Translations under genes and position numbers: made by a program
The notes under the pieces: generated by a model
The model's input: only the letters and a program-made list of their open reading frames with translations
The model's database searches: none
Told to the model about the DNA's origin: nothing
In this document: piece by piece, positions 11,101 to 21,399 of the stretch
How positions within the stretch are numbered: position 1 is the stretch's first letter
How the letters are laid out: each line of letters begins with the position of its first letter
Assembly (NCBI GenBank): GCA_015499985.1
Contig: JAAAUF010000652.1
Coordinates: 1-23,775, forward strand
Direction: 5' to 3'
DNA length: 23,775 nt
Source: Haplosporangium gracile
Lineage: Eukaryota > Mortierellomycota > Mortierellomycetes > Mortierellales > Mortierellaceae

Positions 11101-12729
11101 CTTAGGCGAAGCTTCTGGTCTGATGTCTTCTTCCTATTGAACCATTACCACGTCGAGTTATAATTGGCAATAAGTATACAATATTTCTGAAGACAATCAA
11201 TTTTAGAAATACTGAATAGCCGCCTTACGATTGTACGCTGAAGGTATTTGACATGCTCAATGTCAAAGCCTGATCCATGCCGACAAGAGATTGTAAAAAG
11301 CGCACAGGCCAAGGGAGTATGTGCTGTCCTGTGGGCGGTATTGAAGAAAGTGGCAAATACAAGCAGCTTCCCGTTCCTGATGTACTGGATGTCGAGAACC
11401 CGGACAGAAGGATCGCTTCCCATGGGCAAGACCGCAGTATGGTCGTCGAGGATCCGATCCTTGATCTCATCCCTCAAAGGAACCTCCACTTCCAGTGTGC
11501 ATTCTCCAGAGCGGTATAGGTGCCACTTGAAGAGAGATTTCCGAGTCATCACAAACAAATCCCATCGTCCGTGTTGATCCTGAAGTCTGGGTCCTGAAGT
11601 CATGGCAGCAAGGTGCTGAGATTCGTCGGGTCCTTGCGCCACGCCGATCATGCTGAAAATCGAAGCAATCGCGCCGCCGGGTTTTCCATTCAACTGTGTC
11701 AATGACAACGTGCTCGCGCCGTATTGCTTCTTGATCGACACCTGATACACGTTTGCGAATTTTGTCGCAACAAAGTATCCCATAGGCTAGAACGAAATTC
11801 AGAAACTGTTAGGCGCAACATCTCAACGGACTTGTCAAGTTAATTGGCATGATCTGAAGAATTCAATGAGTACTTACGCCAGCAAATTCGACTTTAGAGA
11901 CATAATCCTTTGGTTGGATGTTGATCTTGGTATCCACATGTTGGTCCACATTCGAGAAGCAGATGTCGATGTTGTTCCAGTACCAGCATGTTCCATCAGG
12001 CGAACAGGCAAGGATTCCATAGTGAGGCTCGTCCGATTTGGTGATTGTGACAACAGGAAGAAGTGGGGCCGTCTCGGGAGTTAAGTTGTTGTTTGGAGGC
12101 ATCGGTAGGGTATAGCACATAGGAGGAGAACGGTATGTGGTCTCCTATCATGAGAGTTGACAAGCAGGCAACATGTTGGTTATCAAGTCCAGTCTTTTGC
12201 GACGAGTCCCGAGCTAATTAACGTGCAGTTATAGTACCTTCTGAACTGCCCAAATGTAACATTTTGTATGAGAGACAACCATGCCAAATCCTGTATCAAA
12301 GTCGACCTTGGAAATCATAGTGTTGGTGTAAGGATCTATCCATAGAGAAACATGGAGGATGACATTAGTAACATAATGAAATTTAAATCGAAGCAAGAGT
12401 TTCTGGCAAACGTCAAAAACCGATGTACCCGAATTGTTCAGTGCCTCTTCGGCTTCTCTTGGCAAAGGTCCAAAGTATGCCACGAGCGTCCGGTCGTTCT
12501 TGGAGTAGATGGATTCATCGTCAATGTCGTTGCCACCATCGAACCCTGAATAGTCACTGGTGTCGTGGTTGGGTGCCCAGGAAATTTCCTGTGAATCATA
12601 CGATGTTGTTGATAACGAGCTCTTGTCGCGGCTCAGCGTCTGGCTTGAAGTTTTAGGTGAAGGCCTTTCCAAAGTCCGTTCCTTGGGGACGACAGGCGAG
12701 CCTACCTTAGCTGCCTTAGCTGCGAACAT
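8124..12729 (-). CDS. NUP133: nucleoporin Nup133 (Y-complex scaffold)
   Basis: Structural subunit of the nuclear pore Y-complex (Nup107-160/Nup84). Nine exons were rebuilt on the minus strand: 12729-12238, 12144-11878, 11786-11229, 11133-10330, 10236-10044, 9939-9637, 9544-9380, 9271-8799 and 8741-8124, giving about 1290 residues, slightly longer than typical (about 1150). The N-terminus is disordered and Ser-rich (1-60). The beta-propeller region follows, with LVAYFGPLP near 80 and GFGMVVSHTKCYIWAVQK at the end of exon 1. An alpha-helical region runs from about 500 to the end. The family-like C-terminal segment FGWLHDIKIKRFDEG is at about 956-970, followed by SLSKLMFLAE. An in-frame TAA lies just upstream of the chosen ATG. 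The donor of exon 5 (GTTCGT) is unusual, and the 57-nt intron 8 is stop-free. Both are flagged in the findings. Confidence 0.85.
8742..8798 (-). other. stop-free 57-nt intron in NUP133
   Basis: The minus strand reads GTAGCG, then a T-rich pyrimidine tract and ACAG. The length is a multiple of three with no in-frame stop. Splicing gives SLYEIA|GVLEAIEKLL, a continuous amphipathic helix. Retention would insert 19 mostly hydrophobic residues. The strong pyrimidine tract favours a real intron. Confidence 0.6.
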
Positions 12730-13181
12730 GTCGACCTGAGTGAAAGCTTATTTTGTTTTGAAATGAGTGGGTGATCTGCTTGTTGCAAGTGCGCGAAATA
12801 GGATGAAGTGGTTGTTGTTTTGTTCCTGGTGTTGGTGATCCCTTGCTTATTTGCGCGGCGATCCAATGAGAAAGGTGATCTTTGGAGTAGTAGTTGACCA
12901 CCGGAGGAAAGAGTAGTCGACGCGGTCAAGAATGAAAGTGTGGAAGGAGGAAGGGGGAAAAAACAAAAAATTGATCAGACTCGCGTACTCTTCTAAGCTT
13001 GCTTCCTTTGACAATCGAAGAACAGTCGTAGTGATAGCATTTGCGATCACGGAAGCTTCTACGGCACTGAAACAGCCCCCCCCCCTTTTTTTTTTTATTT
13101 TTTTCGCACGTTGAGAGGAACTGCGGTTCGTTTGCTTCTTAGTCCTCCATTCATTTACCTTCCTTCCTTACTCAACACACA
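12730..13181. promoter_or_regulatory. divergent promoter between NUP133 and the ankyrin gene
   Basis: 452 bp between divergent start codons. A C10/T11 homopolymer tract lies near 13076-13096, and CT-rich sequence at about 13135-13180 looks like the ankyrin-gene leader. On the NUP133 side, pyrimidine-rich sequence ending CACTCAG just before the ATG could be a 5'-UTR acceptor. No gene is supported here. Confidence 0.5.
13076..13104. repeat. C10-T11-A-T7 homopolymer tract
   Basis: Ten C residues followed by eleven T, one A and seven T, in the divergent promoter about 80 bp before the ankyrin-gene ATG. Poly(dA:dT) tracts commonly exclude nucleosomes in fungal promoters. The exact length could be affected by sequencing error. 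Confidence 0.8.
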
Positions 13182-14196
13182 ATGTCCCACAACATCTGGC
13201 TTGCTGCAAGTATGACAACATTCACATCTTTTCACAACCACTCGTAAAGGAGTCGGGCTCAATGGAAAACAATGAAACGAACGTCAACTCTGCCACATCA
13301 GTAACAGGAAGAGAACCGATCACCAGAATAAACTAAAACCTTCCCCTGTGGGTGCATAGGTGACGGTGACCTCGCTGCCGTCAAGACCTTCATCAACGAG
13401 AAGGGTATCTCCATAAATGCGCAGGACGAATTTGGATACTCAGCCTTGTAAGTAGGCATTCCCTATTTCATTCTGCCCAGACATTTTGAAATTTCATTCG
13501 TGAGAACACAATATCTCGATGCTGTGTCGGTGCTAATCATCCTCCTTATTTTTGACACTTGATACCATCAGGCATGCCGCAGCATCCTACGGACACAAGG
13601 AGTTGATCACTTACTTGCTCGAGAACGGCGCAGACGTCAACATCCAGGACCCCGAGGGTGACTCGCCTCTCTTTGTCTGCGAGACTGTCGATATCGCCGA
13701 GATGCTCATCAAGGCCGGTGCTGATGCCAAGCATGTCAACGAGAACGAGATGACCGTAAGTTATCGTGTTCTTATGTTACGGCGACAAAAGTGGTGTCCT
13801 TGCTAAGATCATGTAAACTCATGCTCCGTTTCTATTCACAATCGATAGGCTGCTGAGAACGCCGAGGAGGAGGAATGGCTCGAAGTTGCCCATTACCTCC
13901 GTGAGCTCACTGGAGTGCCCCACCCCGATGAAGTTGACGAGCTCGAGGGTGACATGTCGCACTTAATGGAGGAGAAGGACTTGGACGACTCATCAGACGA
14001 CGAGGACAAGAAGGCGCACGGCGAATCTTCCACAGCATTCAAGGAGAGGATAGAGGCCATCATGAAGGCCTCAGAGGCTGATGGCGTCGACCGTGACAAC
14101 GAGCTCAAGGCTGTTGTCGCCGAGATGTTGGCCACCGCTGGTCCCGACGCTGCCGCTGCTCTCTCAGAGCAGCTCCAGGCCTTGGAGAAGAAATAA
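13182..14196 (+). CDS. small ankyrin-repeat protein (yeast YCR051W-like)
   Basis: Four exons: 13182-13209, 13360-13447, 13572-13755 and 13849-14196, giving 215 residues. The N-terminus MSHNIWLAASDGDLAAVKTF starts the first ankyrin repeat, followed by NAQDEFGYSALHAAASYGHK, then a repeat with LLENGADVNIQDPEGDSPL and one with AEMLIKAGADAKHVNE. The C-terminal third is acidic and helical (DLDDSSDDEDKK) and ends in an Ala-rich segment and LEKK. Architecture and length match the conserved, poorly characterised fungal protein represented by S. cerevisiae YCR051W. That match is from memory of the family, not a search. It is probably a soluble protein-binding module. The first exon is only 28 nt. The stop lies 52 bp from that of the convergent beta-helix gene. 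Confidence 0.88.
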
Positions 14197-14228
14197 ATAA
14201 TGTTGTGGATAATATTTAAGATGTACAT

Positions 14229-14234
14229 TTTATT
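14229..14234 (-). terminator. candidate poly(A) signal for the beta-helix gene
   Basis: The minus strand reads AATAAA 15-20 bp downstream of the TAG of the beta-helix gene. With only 52 bp to the ankyrin stop, cleavage would fall at or inside the ankyrin coding end. Motif and position only. Confidence 0.4.
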
Positions 14235-14248
14235 CACATACCATAAAA

Positions 14249-16793
14249 CTAACAGCGCGGTGGATATCGCATTTTGGCCGCTGCTCCAACATTGCTCTTA
14301 ACAAGTTGGATGTCTCCATTCATACGGGCGACCAACTGTGCCCAATACAAGCTTCTTGGTTCGACCGGAAGGCTGGAAGACATGCAGCGCGTAGGTGGTG
14401 CCTCAAACATGGCCTTCTTGACCATACCACCCTTAAAGCCAACGATCCAGTTGGTCACACCTGGAGCATCTTGAAAGCAGTTGTTGTTTGAGTTGGCCGT
14501 GCAGTTGTAAACGACATGGAAGGCACCTGTTACGAACATAAATCGGTCGTTTGCGTTAGTTTACACATATAAACAAAAGGGAGGAAATCAAGAACGTCGT
14601 GTAACATAGGTTTAGAAGATGAATGCTTACCAGCCCAGCCTTGTCCGGATCCCATCCAGCTACGCTGCCGCACGTTGATGGTGTTGCAGGTAATGTTGTC
14701 GTACAACACACCCATCGCCCAGCGTTCGTGTGGTCCAGTATCATTGTTGCCATTTACACCAGTCGAATCAACAAACACGTTGGGGCCTAAATGTAGCATT
14801 ATCAATATCATCAATATCATCAATATCATCAATATCATCAATATCGTTAATATCACCAATATCAAATGTTGCAGCAGACATTAGTGGCGTAATATCATAT
14901 GAGCTCCGCATGACCTGACGACTTACCACAAACGCGTCCCAAAGTAATAAAGTCATGACGAGCGTTGTTTGTGAAGCAACGTTTAACAAGACCCATCTGT
15001 CCACTGAGGTTGAACTGATATCGACGACCGCCCTCAGTAGGCTTGGAGACCGGGTCCAAAACCGAGCAGTCTTGAATGGTGATGTATCTGGACCAAGCTG
15101 AAGCAAAGATGCCACTGACAAAGTGCTTTGTAGTCACGTCAGCAACCCACCCATTGATTGTGTTGTCAACAACAACGCCATACCAGCCGTGGTTCTCATC
15201 TTCGGGATTACAAGGGGCTGACTCACTCATAAGACGCAGATTCTCAACACCAACCTATGTGGACAACATGAGAACGATTAGCGTTTTTGGACCAGCGACC
15301 AACAAGTCATGTATAATGCAATTAGCGCTAAATTAATAAAACCTACATCAGAAATAGTAGGGAACTTGTGAATGAGATCATAGATCCTTGCTGGAGGGTA
15401 CTTGGGGTCAAGGCACATCACCATAGGGATATCGATAGTAAAGGTCCGAGTAGCTTGATCAATGGCGACGATTGTACGCTCAAACCGGAATGTAAACGAC
15501 TTTGCAGTCCACTGGGTAGATGGGTTGCTGTTTCCTGGTCGTGGAGGGAGTTTGTCCATGCCAATGTCGCTGATCCATTCGTCTGATCCAGGTCGCTCGA
15601 TCTATGTACACCATACAAGCTGTTAGCACTGAATGCAGTCATTCTTACATGGTTTTACTTTGTAGTAAAAAGGTTGCCGGTGGAGCACATACCACAATAC
15701 GGTCGCCGACATTATAACCCTTGGTATCCAAAACAGGGATCTGGTTCGATCCAGCAGCAACATAGACTCCAGACTGGGTATAAGTGTCAGGCTTCCGGCT
15801 GCCTTTGTATCCGTTTGTCGGCATCATCTCACGTGTCCTGGCTTTGGCTCGCTGTATCTCCACGCTTCCCATCTCGGACTGAAGCATACCGTTGACCAAA
15901 ATGAAGTCACGCTGAATGTTTCCTGTGGCGACAATGATTGTTCCTCCTTCATCCTGTCCTTCGCCTCTCAAAACGACACCGGAAGCATTGATGATAAGCG
16001 CGCCTGCAACTCGATAAGTACCAGCTTTTAGTAAGACAGCTCCTCTGATACGTGCCCCATCATGGCCTACGCATTCGAGGGGTAAACGGCCCACTTCATC
16101 AATCGCGGCTTGGATCCTCGCCGTATCATCGCTGAAGGGGTCTAGAGATGGCTCAACGACCATCTGTACAGGCACCATTGGGATTCTGACATGACCCTCG
16201 CGGTAGCCGACTCGGGAGAAATCTGGCACTGTGTTTCCATAAGGGTCAGGGAGTTTTAGCGCCTCAAGATTTCCTGCGTCTACACGTCCCCCACATGCAG
16301 GTGAAGATTCTTCATAAGGGGGAGGAGGGGCAGGAAATACTCTATTGTACACAAGTCAATATATATGCATTAGCAAACAAAGGGGTAAAGGCTTGTTCCC
16401 GAATGCCAAATGGTATAAAAGAAAGGCTGTCCACATTACTGTTGCTGCTGTTGCTGCTGTTGATAGTGGCCAGAAGGATAAAGCTGTTGTTGGTACTGTG
16501 ACTGAAGTGCTGGATATTGCGATGCAACCATGGCTTGGTGTGCCTGAGATTGAGAGGGGAATGATTGTCGTGGAGGGACGGGAGGCGCTTTATTGGCATC
16601 GTTCAGATAGTCTATCACAAGCAACAAGTCGTTCGAGTTAGGGCATGGAATTCTATGTGTAGGTCGCACGCCGTGGAAGAACAGAGCAGAAAACGCCAAG
16701 CCTTGGTGGTCATTGTAGTTCGGAGGCTAGTTTACCCATCATTCTGTTGGCAATCATTCGGCCGGCTCTCTTGCCGAACTGTTCCAAACTCAT
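14249..16793 (-). CDS. right-handed beta-helix protein, pectate-lyase fold, with SH3/WW-ligand N-terminus
   Basis: Seven exons on the minus strand: 16793-16736, 16611-16440, 16341-15693, 15601-15347, 15254-14927, 14786-14631 and 14526-14249, giving about 631 residues. From about residue 130 the protein reads like a pectate-lyase-superfamily parallel beta-helix, such as RIQAAIDEVGRLP, AVLLKAGTYRV and GVVLRGEGQDEGGT near the start, then GRVCGPNVFVDSTG. Catalytic residues cannot be assigned, so lyase, glycosidase or non-enzymatic roles all remain open. The first 90 residues are disordered: PPVPPR at 29-34 (class II SH3 ligand pattern), an eight-Gln run at 70-77, and PPPPY at 82-86 (WW-domain PY motif). 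No signal peptide follows the chosen ATG, which is odd for this fold. An upstream open frame contains a hydrophobic stretch but also lies in leader-like sequence. Confidence 0.75.
14801..14863. repeat. 9-bp minisatellite, about seven copies, in an intron
   Basis: Five perfect tandem copies of ATCAATATC (14801-14845) followed by two variants, GTTAATATC and ACCAATATC. The array lies in the intron between exons 5 and 6 of the beta-helix gene. It is stop-free in one plus-strand frame but not a gene. Confidence 0.93.
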
Positions 16794-17158
16794 TGCGAGG
16801 ATTAATGCGGTGAAAAAGAGAAAGAGGAGACAGGCGTATGAGTCAATGGTGAAAGTAGCGTTGGAAAGAGAATTGGGGTTAGTTGTGGCTGTGGTTAGAA
16901 GAAAAGAGTGCGAAAGTGTGAATGAACGAAGGGGAAGAGAGGAGAATAGGCAACACCCTTCTTGTGAAACAACATCGTCATAAGTGCAACGGAGTGCCAA
17001 CCCTCTTTTAATGCACAAGAATGTTATCCTCTATAATTGAATAAACCCTCACCCACTTTTCGCCCCGCCCCTTTCCGTCGCCAGTCCTTCACTGTGCCCT
17101 TTTTACTTCTTTACTTTTCTCATTCCCACATTCCTACATTCAGCACAACTCTTCCACC
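16794..17158. promoter_or_regulatory. divergent promoter between the beta-helix and gephyrin-like genes
   Basis: 365 bp between divergent start codons. The left part (to about 17000) is CT-rich in the minus-strand sense and is probably the beta-helix gene leader. The right part, about 17045-17158, is CT-rich on the plus strand and is the probable gephyrin-homologue leader. An AT-rich stretch, TCTATAATTGAATAAA, near 17031-17046 separates the two and may be the core promoter area. Confidence 0.5.
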
Positions 17159-20080
17159 ATGTCTTCTACTTTACGCGTCGGAGTCCTCACAAGTAAATAC
17201 ACTCTACCTTGTTACTCCCGTTACTATCCTCTCATAAGCAAGCAAGAAGAAAGGTAAACCAAACTGCTAACTAATACAGTTGGACCCACAACGTGACCCT
17301 TTCAGTTAGCGACACCGCATCCCAAGACCCTGCCGCAGACATCAGCGGACCCTCCCTTTGCCGCCTAGTCGAGGCTGAACCTCGATACACAGTTGAGGTC
17401 ACAGCCTGCATCCCTGACGACCACAAGGCCATCCAAAAGACTGTCACCACTTGGTGCGACGACCTCGATCTGCACCTTGTTCTCACGACTGGAGGAACTG
17501 GATTTGGAGTCCGGGACTGTACCCCAGAGGTACCTATTCAGTTTCTTTTTACCTAACCTTGAATCATACATATGATCTTCAATTGGATATTACCGCGAAT
17601 GGTGTACATGGTGCTAAGTCTCATCGCTAACTTGGTTTTTTTATGCTCTGTATGTAATGCGCAGGCAGTGTTGCCCCTCCTGGACAGACAGACACCTGGA
17701 ATCTCCCACTTGATCTTTGCAAAGTCCATCCAGATCACGCCATTTGCAGCGCTCAGCAGAGCAGTTTCAGGAATCCGAGGTCAGACTCTGGTCTTGACCT
17801 TCCCAGGAAGTCCCAAGGCTGTCAAGGAGAACTTTGAGGCTGTTGCGAAGATGCTTCCACATGCAATTGATCTGGCAAGAGGTGGTACTGGCAAGAAAAC
17901 ACACGAAAAGATGCAGGGTGGTCCAAGACCCTCGGGAATCGCACCTGTCGCCGCTGAGGAGAAAGGGCAGACAGAGCCTTCGCATGGTCACGGACACGGA
18001 CACGGACATGGACATGGAGGGCACACCTGCTTCCACCACAGTGATAGAGAGGCAAGGACCGATGCCGCATCGCTTGGTCTTGGTACACCTGGTATGTTTA
18101 CTAGATTTTGGTAGTACTGTAGTATGGTCATGGCGTGCGCGAATGATACCTCACTAATCATTGCTACTTTTGGCGAATCTTTTCTATCTTAGTGTCAAGG
18201 AGATTGCGCAAGTCACCATATCCATTGATCCCCATGGAGCAGGCCTTGTCATCCGTGATGGACCGCGTCGTTCCTCTTCCCTCTGTGCATAAGCCAGTAG
18301 ATGAATCATTGATTGGCGCTGTTTTGGATGAGGATGTGGTCGCGGTCGAAGCAGTCCCGGGATACCGCGCTTCGATCCTAGATGGCTATGCTGTTATTGG
18401 TAACGTAATTAATTGTTGAATGGCTCTGGACGTATGGTGTACCAATTCTCAAATATTGCTCAGGTCACGTACTGACATCATTTCGCGTGTACACTCTTTA
18501 CAGATACGGATGGTCCAGGACAGTACCCTGTTACTGCTGTATCAATTGCAGCAGCATCATCGGACGGATCGGCGACGACGTTACTTCCAGGTCAGATCGC
18601 AAGGATTACGACAGGAGGTGCCTTGCCTGAAGGAGCAACTGCTGTCGTCATGGTGGAGGATACTTTGCTTGTCAAGTCCTCAGAGGATGGCACACGTGAG
18701 GAGACTGTCGAGATCCTAGCTAAAGTACGCAAGGGAGAGGCCATTCGGGAGATAGGATCAGATATTCAGGTTGGCCAGACCGTGCTCAAGAAGGGTCAAG
18801 TCATCTCCGCAGTTGGCGGCGAAATTGGCGTTTTGGCGTCGATTGGAGCTCAAAAGGTATATATCAATGGGACAACCCTCGCAGATCGGCTTTGGATATG
18901 ATGGGCGTCGACTTAGCAAACTAGAAGTATTCTTACAAAGCGACATGTACTTTTCCTTTTATATTAGGTTCTTGTTCGTCAGCGACCTGTTGTTGGGTTC
19001 TTGTCCACAGGAAACGAAGTAGTCAACTACGACAATGGAGAGGCTTTGAAGATGGGACAGATCCGAGACAGCAACCGTCCGACCCTTATTGCCGCAACCA
19101 AGGCTGCAGGATTTGACTATCTTGACTTGGGTATTGCCCCTGATAGGTACGCTTACATGAAACACGTTTTGCAATCAACATCGTCAAATTAGCATGAGGA
19201 TGTTGTACGGTACTTCATGAGGAGTACTAACCACATACTCATATACTTCGCGTGTTATTTGTAAAATATAGCCCTGAGGATCTCGAGGCAGCCATCAATG
19301 GCGGATTGGCGAAATGTGATATTGTAGTGACAACAGGAGGTGTGTCGATGGGAGAGATGGACCTTTTAAAGCCTATTCTTGAGCAAAAACTCGGAGCTAC
19401 AATCCATTTTGGCCGAATCATGATGAAACCAGGGTATGTGAATTGCCTTTTTGTCACGGATACATGGCACATTTGAGAAGATGACTGTTGTATTTGTGTA
19501 TCCATGTAACCAACTCATGCATGCATCCTTTGTTTTCATTGTATTTATGTACCACAGAAAGCCAACAACATTCGCAACGGTCCCTAACCCCAACGGAGGA
19601 CAGCCAAGGTTGATGTTTGCTTTGCCTGGTAACCCAGTTTCGGCTACGGTCACCTTCCATCTCTTTGTCTTGCCCGCACTTCGTAAGTTGGCAGGTTATG
19701 AGAAGTACATGTGGCCCAGTGTCCAAGCAACGGTAAGAACAACCAACAGAAGACAGCCTAAGCATTGCTATCGGTACTCCTAGATATGTTTTTGGTGGTG
19801 GAAAAAAAGCTTATTACTGACTCCGTAGCTGTTTTTGATACGGTAGGTTGCACACGATGTTCGATTGGATGAGCGACCAGAGTATCAGCGAGCAGTCGTC
19901 TCGGTGACACCCGAGGGCAGCGTCAAAGTCCAGTCGACCAACAAGAACCAAATGAGCAGTCGAATGGTGAGCATGCTAGGCGCAAACAGTCTCATGATCC
20001 TCCCTGGACGGACGGCCGAACGGGACTCTGTCTTGACGGGCCAGAAGATTGAATGTCTTTTGATTAGCAACCTTGGCTAA
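17159..20080 (+). CDS. cnxE: gephyrin/CnxE-type molybdenum cofactor biosynthesis protein (MogA-MoeA fusion)
   Basis: Performs the last two steps of molybdenum cofactor synthesis: the MogA (G) domain adenylates molybdopterin, and the MoeA (E) domain inserts molybdate. Nine exons: 17159-17192, 17306-17529, 17665-18091, 18193-18399, 18504-18856, 18968-19146, 19272-19433, 19558-19732 and 19847-20080, giving 664 residues. G domain: RVGVLTISDTAS near the N-terminus, TTGGTGF at 72-78, RDCTPEA at 81-87, then PGSPKAVKENF. The linker has alternating His-Gly at 193-206 and then CFHH. E domain: DGYAV at 292-296, TTGGVSMGEMD at 495-505 and LPGNPVSA from 551. The C-terminal MoeA subdomain ends LLISNLG. The G-before-E order is that of animals and fungi, and the reverse of plant Cnx1. 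All catalytic regions look intact. Confidence 0.96.
17980..18036 (+). repeat. His-Gly repeat coding segment in the gephyrin homologue
   Basis: Six His-Gly dipeptides followed by GHTCFHH in the linker between the MogA and MoeA domains (residues 193-211). At DNA level it is an imperfect CAY-GGN hexamer repeat. Such runs often bind Ni, Zn or Cu. Whether this is functional here is unknown. Confidence 0.85.
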
Positions 20081-20182
20081 AAAAAACGTGAGCCTCTCTC
20101 CCCTTTTGTTTTTGTTTTGAATGCCGACCATGGGCCATTTCTCCTAACTCTTTTTACATCCCCTCCATCTTTCCCCATAAGT

Positions 20183-20188
20183 AATAAA
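20183..20188 (+). terminator. candidate poly(A) signal for the gephyrin homologue
   Basis: AATAAA lies 102 bp after the gephyrin-homologue stop, in T-rich sequence, followed by a T-rich run at about 20203-20219. Position and motif only. Confidence 0.45.
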
Positions 20189-20993
20189 ATCAGTGAACTC
20201 AATTTTTTTTTTTCTTTTTGGAGAGTCAGAAAATGCCACGTTTTTAAAAATACCATGGCGCAACGCTGCACGATGGGGACCCGTTACTTTTTTTTTCGTA
20301 GTCCTCCGTTCACTTCCTCCTCTATCGCTACTAAAGTACTTGATCCTTTTTTGTCCTTTGTCCTTTGGGTTTGTTTGTTTTCTGGAGGGATGCAATGGTA
20401 GGATGGGTTGGGATGGAATAAGGCGGGATGGCAACGCTGTTTTAACCTTGCTTCAGTTCTATTTTTCCATCACCCTTTTTCTTCTGTCCCGTCCATGGTC
20501 CCCGATCGACTTTTCGTATATCTGTAAGAAAAAAAAAAAAGTGGATTTTATTTTTTTAGTTTTAGTTTAGTGAATGGGTGTCGGGTGCATGGGTTAGTGG
20601 GAAGTGCGAATGTAAGTCCTTTGACTCCTCTAACTCACTCACCACCGAGGTCCAGGGTCCAGAGCATTCTCATCCTATGAGAGCTGGACGATGAATAAAA
20701 TGAAAAATGAGTGGCAAAATAAAATGATTGATGCGTTTTTTTTTATCTCCGAAACCGCCAATCCGCATCTATTCCAGGGGTAAAGTAAAACGTCAGTGGA
20801 GACATGGTCATTGACAGCACAATTTACGCAACAAAGACCAAAATTGGTGTTTCTTGTGTTCAAGTGCGCAAGGAATAGGCTAATGTCCCTGGGTTTTGAG
20901 TCTCTACTGCTGTACAGTACCCTGCCCTTCTTGTCGCGGGAAAAAAAAAAGGCAATTGGTGAAATGGTCACAACAAAGGGACGTTAGGCCATG

Positions 20994-21009
20994 CCTGCAT
21001 GCATGCAGG
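20994..21009. repeat. 16-bp perfect palindrome
   Basis: CCTGCATGCATGCAGG is identical to its reverse complement. It contains overlapping GCATGC/ATGCAT units and could be a dimeric binding site or cruciform. It lies about 900 bp downstream of the gephyrin-homologue stop. Confidence 0.9.
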
Positions 21010-21399
21010 AAAAAAGGAACAGGGGCGGCACAAAATGTTTGTTCAATTGAGATAGTAAAGTGCCTGGGCAAGGTGGATGGTGGGATGGTGCCATGCAATG
21101 ATTGGTAACCCTAAGTGAGTGTGAATGTGAATGGGACAAACCAAGGAACAAGAAAGGATACAAATGCCGACAAAAAAAAGATTAAGGAAAAAATATAAAA
21201 CAATAACAATAACAAAACATGGAAAAGCATACGTACAGTACCATGGATGGATGGGGTTCTTTCGGCGAGTCAAAGAGAGTAGGTTGCATGGTAATGGCAT
21301 CATTTTCAAATAATAAAAGTTTAGAGAGCACATTGGAGATGAACAACCATGGTCTTGTTTTTCTTTTGGGAAATGAAGTTTTTTTTATTTTGAGCCCTG

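Noticed and set aside
13041..13062. Heat-shock-element-like GAAGCTTC in the ankyrin/NUP133 promoter
   Set aside because: Only one GAA-TTC pair. At least three units are normally needed, so it is not supported.
14675..14884. Ile-Asn repeat protein (IINIIN...) on the plus strand
   Set aside because: Translation of the intronic 9-bp minisatellite, antisense to the beta-helix gene.
16436..16699. Separate small Gln-rich gene
   Set aside because: The frame joins upstream to MSLEQFGKRAGR and downstream, across a phase-2 intron, to the beta-helix exon. The downstream exon has no nearby ATG of its own, so one gene is more likely. The retained form is kept as a finding.
16794..17018. N-terminal extension of the beta-helix protein with a hydrophobic stretch (SYACLLFLFFTALILA)
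   Set aside because: It lies in CT-rich, leader-like DNA, and the hydrophobic residues follow from that composition. It is not excluded as a signal anchor, so the check is given in the finding.
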